64,000 nucleotides of DNA, from assembly GCA_958496175.1 (NCBI GenBank), contig OY292278.1:25668001-25732000 (forward strand). Reading direction: 5' to 3'. Position 1 is the first letter of the stretch; each line of letters begins with the position of its first letter. The translations under genes were made by a program, and so were the position numbers. Below, piece by piece: positions 56,598 through 64,000 of the stretch. Under the pieces are notes generated by a model. That model was not told where the DNA came from and searched no databases. It saw only the letters and a list, made by a program, of their open reading frames with translations. The stretch is from Sisyra terminalis (taxonomy: Eukaryota > Arthropoda > Insecta > Neuroptera > Sisyridae).

Positions 56598-58583
56598 CTA
56601 TTCAATTCTTAATAACACCAATGAATTTTGATTAAGTTGTAGTGTGTTATTTATGTGGTAGGTACTTGCATTTGAATAGCTATAGTTAACATTAGTAAAT
56701 CATAAAGACGATTTTAAAATTTTGAAATTGGTTACAGTAGAGTACTACAACTACAGTTAAAAATCAGAGGATTCAATTGTATCTATTGCTCTGCTTTAGT
56801 CGCGCCTTTTAAAAACTTTAAAGCTCTAATAAAAGCTTCAAACTTGTACTCGATCATTTATTATATTTTTCTTTTAGTTTATTGTTACAATGTCAATGCT
56901 ACTTTTATTCTATTGACTCTTCTTATCAGAAACTTCTACAACTCCCACGGAAGACCAAATTTCCAACTGATACTAATTTGAAAATTGATTTATAAAAGCC
57001 ATAAATCAATTCAGTCGCTAATTATTTAACAAGAGCGACCAACATGGGTAACTCTCAACTTTAGCGAATAATTGCTTTGCATCTATGTAGGCATGTTCCA
57101 TGTGATATTTGAGCAATCAATTTGAGAATGGAAATTATAATAGCTCTATGGCCTCATAGTTTGTAGATCGTTAATGGTCACAAATGGCGGAGGAACGCAC
57201 GATTTTTCAAACTGTATTATCGAGCATTTAGTTATTTGAATATTAAAATAATATAGCGTTGAGCAAACGAACGAAAAGGTCTTAATGTGAAATAATTTAC
57301 GGATTCCAGTATCGTAACTTGTGTCTCAGTTATTGATCCAACATATGCACGTCTTTGAGGGGGCAGAGGAAATTGTGTAGCCATTGCTTTTGGTATTTAC
57401 ACAAACGCCTGTTCGACGATGTATTTAAATATCGGGATCCATAACTTCAACGATTTACCATCGATATATTACCGTAATATAAATCGATTTTTTCACGTTA
57501 TATCTTTAACCTACCAGCATTGATTTTCCAATGTTTTCGTCGTGGATTTCGGCGAATGATTGGCATCGTGATGACTTCTATGCCGAAAATCCGTTTTGCT
57601 AGAAACGGCAGAGACAATGAAATGGCAAATTTTTGAAAACCCGTTCTTTGTATTAATGAATATAAACATTTTAAGGAAAGATCTCTCATTTACGTGGATG
57701 GAACTATGATGCCATCAATGTTGTTTGCTTAAGATATTAACACCTCTCACCGTGGTCAGGCGAGGTTTGTTGTTTGCTACGACCAAAGATATTCATAACT
57801 CGTTCATAGATCACTAACAGAGAAAAAAAGTCTCATAAAAGATTCTTTTTACAATTCGTTACAAGAACCTCTTGCAACAACTCCAATATCAAACACTTAC
57901 CTCAATCAAATCATAACGCAGAGCTTTTCCAAAGAAGTTTTCCAACTTTCCAAATAGCTCCAACAAATTTTATTTGAAAATTTCTACAAAGAAAAACACT
58001 TTGATTGTTAGCAAATCTATTTACATTTACAATATTTAGATTTAATTAAATACTCAGTTATTTATAATTTGTTTGTTCAGCAATATATTACCATAAATTG
58101 TTGCTGCGAGTCGAGGTTTCATCATTCCAACAGCATTAATAATTATTTGATTTGTATTAAGGAATTTTTGGAAACATAATGACTAATTCGGATCGATCAA
58201 TAACTACAAACATCATATAATACGCGATAGTTACAAATTTGTAAATAATAATTAGACAGACTCTAATTAATTCACAAATATTCATCATTGTGTGTTTATT
58301 CTTAATTTTTTGTGAAATTTCTTTATTATTTAAATATTTTGTAATTATAACGCCTTATTTGGGTGTTAAAATTTAAGAAAATGGAACGTTTGAATTTGAG
58401 ATTTAATTATTAAATAAAAAAAATCATTTAAATAAATTGATGATTATTAACTTTGAGGAAAATCGTAAATATGAAAGTTTAAAATGTCTACCATTGGTAA
58501 AAGCAATTTTTTATTAATTAGATATTAATTAAATAATGTATTCTAAGTATGTATCAGTTCCTTGATGGTAAATTAACTATTGC
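56598..58583. other. Stretch without a recognised gene
   Basis: No motif-bearing frame. Slightly more GC at 57040-57760 without a supported feature. Confidence 0.45.
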
Positions 58584-58918
58584 GTTCAGAGGATAGTTGA
58601 CATTACAAAATGTCATGGGATTGAGTGTATGAGTTATACAATGGACAATTTCCTGACTGGTTTTTGGGTTTTTTTAAAAAAAAAAATATTTTAATTTTTA
58701 AATTTTTTATTTTATTTCAAAAGTTTTTGATGTTAAATGCACTAAAAGTTACAAGTAGACCACTACAAACCATAAGAATATGGCAATACAATTATTATAT
58801 ATAACGAAGTTAATATTGTACGTTTAGAGCACCTGAAGAAGCAATAAATCATTGCGAAACGTCGCGTTAAATAACAAGCATTAACTCATTTGCCCACTCC
58901 AACAACTATCCTCTGAAC
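58584..58918 (+). repeat. Short element bounded by 16-bp inverted repeats, with hammerhead-like core
   Basis: GTTCAGAGGATAGTTG at 58584-58599 is repeated in reverse complement at 58903-58918. Inside, at 58832-58867, CCTGAAGAAGCAAT-AAATC-ATTGCGAAACGTCGCG has a perfect 5-bp stem II between the CTGAAGA and GAAA cores, with one extra A. It shares its 3' part with the 63.45-kb copy. Confidence 0.5.
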
Positions 58919-59694
58919 ATATAGTAAATATAAATAATTTATTTAAATATAATTAATTAATTGATATTAACGGAAAATAATGTTATTAATTACAAACGGT
59001 AAAACTTAAAAAGCAAAAATACTAAAGACTGGCGAGCTGAAAATGTTGGCTGATACGAAAACTAAGGAAAATTAATTTTCTCAATATTAATAGAAAGGGG
59101 CTATCTTTTTTATTTTATTTTTTTTGGTTGGTTCATTTTTTTACATCGTTTGAATCTACCTGAAATTTCATTTTTTTAATCCATCCCTAGGAAGATGTTT
59201 AGTTAGCTTCAACACTGCAGCCTTAGCCTTATTGTGTTCCTTCCTTGGGTTCCCTATTTCACCCTATTGTTAGCCAAGAAGCCGAGCAAATTTCAATAAC
59301 CGATAAACTACATGCTGTTCGACTAGTTTAGTACCGGGATAGAAGACCCCCTATTCTAATTTCATTTAGTTGAATCTATGTAAATTTTTTTCAGGGTTTC
59401 GTATTATAGAAACGAAATCCTCATTATTTCTTCGTCTCCCTCTTTCCTTATGATACAGTTCTTTAGACTATTAATATTGTAAAGATTTTATAATGAAATT
59501 TGGAAGAAAGATGTATTATATGAATCGCTATAAAATTGTTTAAAAACTACGAAAAAAGGTAGGAACAAAACATTACTCCTATAACCAAGGAATAAAAAAG
59601 CTTTTTTCAATAGATACCTACATATAAGCATGAGGACAGATCTTGAAAAATGATAAAAAAAGTTTCAATATATAATAAAATACTTTTTTTAAAG

Positions 59695-60075
59695 TCTACT
59701 GGTGGCTGACTGGTCAAGATGATGGCTCCAAAACTGATAGGTATTGTCAAATAAGATTTTTTCATGAATCATTCGTGAATCATCACAAAGCAGTCATAGA
59801 GCGATCCAAACTACTTTATGACCATTGAGGAAGATTGCTTGGCAATCGAAATACGTATCTGGACAATACGTTACAATTATTTTTGTTCTGTTAAAATTTA
59901 TGTTTATGGAATAATTTTTATATATTATTATATTAAATTATGCTGCATAAATTGGACCACAATATATTTTATATTTTATGATAGGTATTGGGTTCGATCC
60001 TCCAGCAAATTTTCAATATTTCTCGATTACGGATTTTATTAAGACCTTAATCGCTATAAAGCGATGATAAATAAG
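59695..60075 (+). mobile_element. tRNA-derived SINE interrupted by repeat K
   Basis: The head CTACTGGTGGCTGACTGG...GCTCCAAAACTGATAGGTATTG (59696-59746) and the body GGGTTCGATCCTCC...GACCTTAATCGCTATAAAGC (59990-60075) are halves of one SINE. The B box GGTTCGATCC is intact. Confidence 0.65.
59747..59978 (+). mobile_element. Dispersed repeat K, copy 4, inserted in a SINE with a 12-bp target duplication
   Basis: A 232-bp insert with CATCACAAAGCAGT near its start, GAGGAAGATTGCTTGGCAATC, GAAATACGTAT...ATACGTT, and ATTGGACCACAATATA near its end, matching copy 1. It is flanked by TGATAGGTATTG at 59735-59746 and 59979-59990. Removing it and one repeat rejoins the SINE sequence. Caution: copy 1 also ends near TATAGGTATT, so part of the duplicated string may belong to the element. 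Confidence 0.6.
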
Positions 60076-61114
60076 AATTAAAAAAATATATTCTTTCCTA
60101 AAAATAGCTTTTATCTAGTCACTATATAGTAACGTTTCATCTCCTATTTTCTTTTCAATTCAGTTCGTGATGTTGTTGTTAAATCAATTCTGACACGGTT
60201 TATTATTTTTTTAGTGCTAAATTTTCATTATGGCTGATTTATTCGCGAATTCACGATTTATAAATTTTAAGAAATCCAAAAAAAAGGGCCCAGGACAAAA
60301 TTTAATTAAACATAATTATGACCTTATCTTTATAATTGTCATAAATATTATTAATGTGTATTAAAAGTTACAGAAAAATGAAAAATATAATCTTTTTGTA
60401 GTATGGGCAATCATTACAGCTTACAAGTCATTATCATTATCTTATAAGGACTGAATATCTTATGTTATAAAATGAAAACTATTTTTATCTATAAAAAAAG
60501 ATTGGAAAGTATTAGATTCAAATCTGTTTTTATTTTAACGATAAACGTTATTCTACTCTACGAAACTTTTCATATACGTGGTCCAGCATGCACTTATTAT
60601 TATATTTTTCAAAAACGACAGGACTTACCATATTTCATAAACGTGCATAATAATGGAATTAGTATGATATTAGAAATTTGATTGGAATGAAATTAATATT
60701 GATAAATTTGAACTTTAAAATATCACCGAGTCCAATTATACCCAGAAATCCAATAATTTTGTAACTTATTATTTAAAAATATATAATCGATTGAAATTTA
60801 TATTTCATTTGAAATTCTTAGAGAAGAAACTTTCGAATAACAAAAAAAAAATTAAACATTCGATTTCAATTTATACCAAAGAAAGAGTCAAGTAATTCCG
60901 TATAATTTCCTACAAAAAAAAAATTTAAAAAGAATTAATAAAATATATCTTGTAAAACGAAAGATGAAATAAATTTTGTGGTACTTGCTATTAAGTTTTA
61001 CAATAACAAAATTCATCCGTATAAAACTTTAATTGTTGTAATTTATGAATTTAAAATTTTTATATTCCTCACTTTACAAAATGAGCTCGTAAATATTTTG
61101 CTAAAAGCTAATAA
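60076..61114. other. AT-rich stretch, nothing firm
   Basis: Contains a fragment like the left half of MITE family A near 60190-60255 (TTTATTCGCGAATTC) and a 69-codon frame (60472-60681) of unknown meaning. Confidence 0.4.
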
Positions 61115-61303
61115 GAAACGGTGAAACGAACAATCATTTCTGGTCTTCTGGATGTTTTCGGTGCAATAAAGGCATTTTTCGACCGCTTAATTGTTGAAGA
61201 AATTCGTAAAAGTGATGCACTACTGTTTTTCGAGACTGTGTTTATTGGACACATGTCGAATTGTAATGACAAAGTAATATTTAATCGTTTTATAGGTGGA
61301 TGA
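61115..61303 (+). other. Weak open frame upstream of the unidentified exon cluster
   Basis: An open frame of about 60 codons reading VKRTIISGLLDVFGAIKAF, then LLFFETVFIGHM, and ending at TGA. It begins with GTG, not ATG, so if real it would be an internal exon. Codon use is more balanced than in the flanks. A donor-like GGTGGATGAG lies at its end. No family recognised; reported because it lies 155 bases before a stronger candidate exon on the same strand. Confidence 0.18.
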
Positions 61304-61457
61304 GGTACGACTTAGGTACCTACTATGGCTGTATGAAGTGATGTCAATGCGATTGTGTAAAAATGTTGACTTTTATTAGTTCGTTGTGGCTATTATATTT
61401 TTATTGGGCTGAAATAAACAGCTCGAGCTTGAATTAATGGAGTCTTGAACTTTTCAG

Positions 61458-62060
61458 CAGAATGGCGACGACCTTTTCGATATGATTATCGCTGCTGCAC
61501 ACTTTGATGAGTTTAACAAATATTTGTGTAACCAATTGATAGATATATATTGTAAATTTAATAAATCTAAAACGGTACAATCATGATACCTTTTTAAAAA
61601 AATCGTTAAATATTGTTCAGAAAGTACCACGATGCAAGATACTCTAAATCAAAAGTGGCCAATTTATTTTCTTCTAAAGCCAAAATTGATTCCCGGTCAT
61701 GCTTCCAGATAACTATTTTCCTACATTTTATTTTTCATGTAATGAGAAGAATACTAACTTTAATTGATACAATTTTAGTTCACTGGGATGGGAAGATTCA
61801 GACTTACTCAATATATTATATTATCCACATGCGTAATTTGGATTGTTCATGTAATTATCTATGACATTTATTCGGACACAAGTCTAATGTGTAAAAATTC
61901 AAATAAAAAATTAATTAAAGAATATTTAAATTTGGACATGACTTTTAAATTTCAGAAAAAATTCCATTCACGAAACGTTTCAAAGAGGAAATTATTTAGA
62001 AAAATGGCCGGTTTTATACAAATTTACCGACCGGATAGTTTTAAAAGCTCCATCTATTAG
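61458..62060 (+). CDS. Possible exon cluster of an unidentified gene
   Basis: Three nearby stretches look coding and have splice-like borders. After acceptor TTTTCAG, from 61458, a frame reads QNGDDLFDMIIAAAHFDEF and onward. After TTGTTCAG, from 61621, a second reads KYHDARYSKSKVANLFSSK. After ATTTTAG, from 61779, a third runs FTGMGRFRLTQYIIL to a TAG at 62060, with one hydrophobic segment (YIILSTCVIWIVHVIIY) and a lysine-rich tail. A perfect TACTAAC branch-point-like sequence lies at 61752. The introns implied would be very short (about 40-100 bases) and the donors are weak. I do not recognise the protein. The signal could be chance or a decayed gene. Confidence 0.25.
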
Positions 62061-64000
62061 TCTTTGCAAAAAATATTTCATATAGTATATATGTAGATAT
62101 ATTTATTTTGATATTTTTACAATTTAATATTAATATTTAGTTTGCTTTTTATAACTAAAATCAATTTTACAACTGAAAATTGAACTTTTCTTTTTTTTTT
62201 CAAATATAACTAATATTTTTATTTATAAGTTAAGCTTTAATAAACATTTTAAAGAACCCCAATTCACCATTTGATTCAACTATGCTTTACATTACTATAA
62301 AATATTCTTTTGGTGATATATAAACATGTATAAGAGTATATTCTTTTTGAAATTAAGGGTTTCACGTTGATGATTTTTTTAATGTGTATTTCTTCATGCA
62401 CGCGATGGTTCGGTATAGCTTATTGATAATTTTTGAAATGGATTACGTGGAATGGAATGATTGTATTTGGAAGAGACCCAAATAGTTAATATTACGTTTT
62501 AAGAAAATCTATTAAAGATCAGTGGCATACGCATAACTTATTGTTTTTAAAAGATTCTTCTGGTTTTGAAAACAAGAACATCATAATCTTGAACATTCCA
62601 TCATTACGGCAACTCAGATGCGAGGTGAAATAGATTCAATCATTTTGTACCATTGAGATGTATGACTAGAGCGACCATGCTCCACAAGCCTAATGTTAAA
62701 TTTAAATTGTCATTTCCCCTCAATTTACCGAGTGTTAGTACCCCTTCCATAGCTTATTTGTATAAAATATACTCTCCTTTCTAAGTTGGCATATTGCAGT
62801 AAAGTAGAATAGTTCCATTGATGGTCATGAGAAAACGCTGATTTTAAAAAGGTAAAAAGGGGGGACGAAAGTATTCATTATATTTTTGACGATTTATGAT
62901 CAGGTTTACTCTAGTTGACTCTAGTCATTCAGCTCAGTGGTTTGAACTCAAAAGAATATATAATCAAGATTCTTCCTGTTGATTTTCAAAAAAAAGTATT
63001 TGCAAAGCCTCAAGTATCTTTTCACAATTTTGAAAATTGTTCAATAAAAGTAATAATTGAAAGTTTTAGTACAAAATATCAAATTAATGTTTAAAGGTCA
63101 AATAGTTCTCAGGAACACCGTGGCTGGTAGCAAATTTCTTTTTAAACTTTAATATTTTCAAATTATATGAAGAAAATTACTTAAAACTTATAGAAAAATT
63201 ATAAGGCTATTCTTAACGTTTAAATCGAAATTCCTTATAGTAAAACAAATACTCTTGATTTCATACAACATGAACAATTTGTTAATAAATCCCATATTTT
63301 GACTAAGTGCAGTAAGGGCAGATTACCCTGATTATTAGTAAGAATTTAGTTTTGAAATAGGCGGCGCAAAAATCAACTAGGTAGGTACCTACTTTATAAC
63401 AAATTAAATTTGAAATTATATGAATATAATTTTTATCCTAATTTATGACCACTTGAAGAAGTAAAAATAAAGTGCGAAACGTCGCGAAAAATAAATCATA
63501 GTATTAATTAAATAAATTATAGAAGATCTTCAATAATCCTCGGATACCGAATAAATGATTTTTTATTCTTTTTGAAGTTATACTTCTTTAGGCGTACGAA
63601 AAAGTACAAATAAATGGTGCTACGAAAATCGGTTACGGAAGTTGACTTAAACAAAAAGCAACTACACTTGTGTCCAATCGGTTAACTGCGGTTATATAAA
63701 CTTAGTTATATTAACCAAGCCAACTACGCAAAATAATTTATGTGTTTCTTAACACCAAAAGTAGCTTTTATGTTTTTAAAATTCGAAAATTAGTTTTCTG
63801 TTTCCTAACGACGAATATGCTATTCGTTTAAATTTGAATCAATTTTTTGGAAAATATCAGTCTTTTACAAAGAAGTAGGTATAACTTTCTAAGTGCGTTA
63901 ATTCTCAATTCTAAGTGCATTCATATTTCTTTGTTTTTTTGTCAATTGCTTATTTGTTTATTAAGAACCAATAAAATTTCTAGATGTATAGACACTGTTA
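62061..64000. other. AT-rich stretch to the window end
   Basis: Only the short hammerhead-like core at 63.45 kb is recognised. Confidence 0.45.
63451..63486 (+). repeat. Hammerhead-like core, related to the 58.8-kb copy
   Basis: ACTTGAAGAAG...GTGCGAAACGTCGCG, the same pattern as at 58832 but with a weaker central stem. A block similar to the 3' end of that element (AATAATCCTCGGATACC) follows near 63530. Confidence 0.4.

Noticed and set aside
59986..60000. GGTTCGATCC as part of a tRNA gene
   Set aside because: The flanking sequence does not fold as a tRNA and matches the SINE body.

Overview
The window looks like intergenic and intronic DNA from an AT-rich arthropod genome, most likely an insect. 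One complete protein gene with nine spliceosomal introns sits in a sea of transposon debris: Helitron pieces, palindromic MITEs, hAT-type MITEs, a tRNA-derived SINE, and repeats with a hammerhead-like core. There is no bacterial-style gene packing, and almost all short open frames are chance frames in AT-rich DNA. I cannot name the order or species from sequence alone.

The one gene identified with confidence is ORC3 (origin recognition complex subunit 3) on the + strand, start codon 43643 to stop codon 51577. Its ten coding exons join in frame into about 702 residues, close to the length I know for animal ORC3. A consensus poly(A) signal lies about 50 bases after the stop. Introns 4, 6 and 8 are 1.6 to 2.2 kb long and have collected MITEs, a repeat with a hammerhead-like motif, a Helitron-like 3' end and, in intron 6, an unidentified exon-like segment on the opposite strand. 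The gene lies between two related repeat elements in inverted orientation (41726-42830 and 52483-53138).

Layout. 1-2900: AT-rich, little recognisable. 2930-4060: a 1.1-kb imperfect foldback. 5.7-8.5 kb: several MITE families and a repeat rich in TGACGTCA. 8.5-15.2 kb: mostly featureless, with a hAT-like end. 15.2-17.65 kb: a hAT MITE with its target duplication, two tandem duplications, and a hammerhead-like repeat family including an inverted pair. 20.8-23.4 kb: a decayed, rearranged Helitron with recognisable helicase fragments on both strands. 23.9-24.3 kb: an inverted second copy of the TGACGTCA repeat. 28.5-33.99 kb: SINE copies, MITEs, a (TA)48 tract and a perfect 401-bp palindrome with a TTA target duplication. 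34-43 kb: mostly AT-rich, with a second long palindrome (37535-38067). 43.6-51.6 kb: ORC3. 52.5-60.1 kb: more MITEs, and a SINE interrupted by a hammerhead-like element. 61.1-62.06 kb: a weak cluster of possible exons of an unknown gene. 62.06-64 kb: nothing but one short hammerhead-like core.

Apart from ORC3 (DNA replication licensing) no functional pathway is encoded here. The most unusual signals are structural: the perfect palindrome, the mixed-strand helicase fragments in the Helitron, the repeats with hammerhead-like cores, and the antisense exon-like block in ORC3 intron 6.
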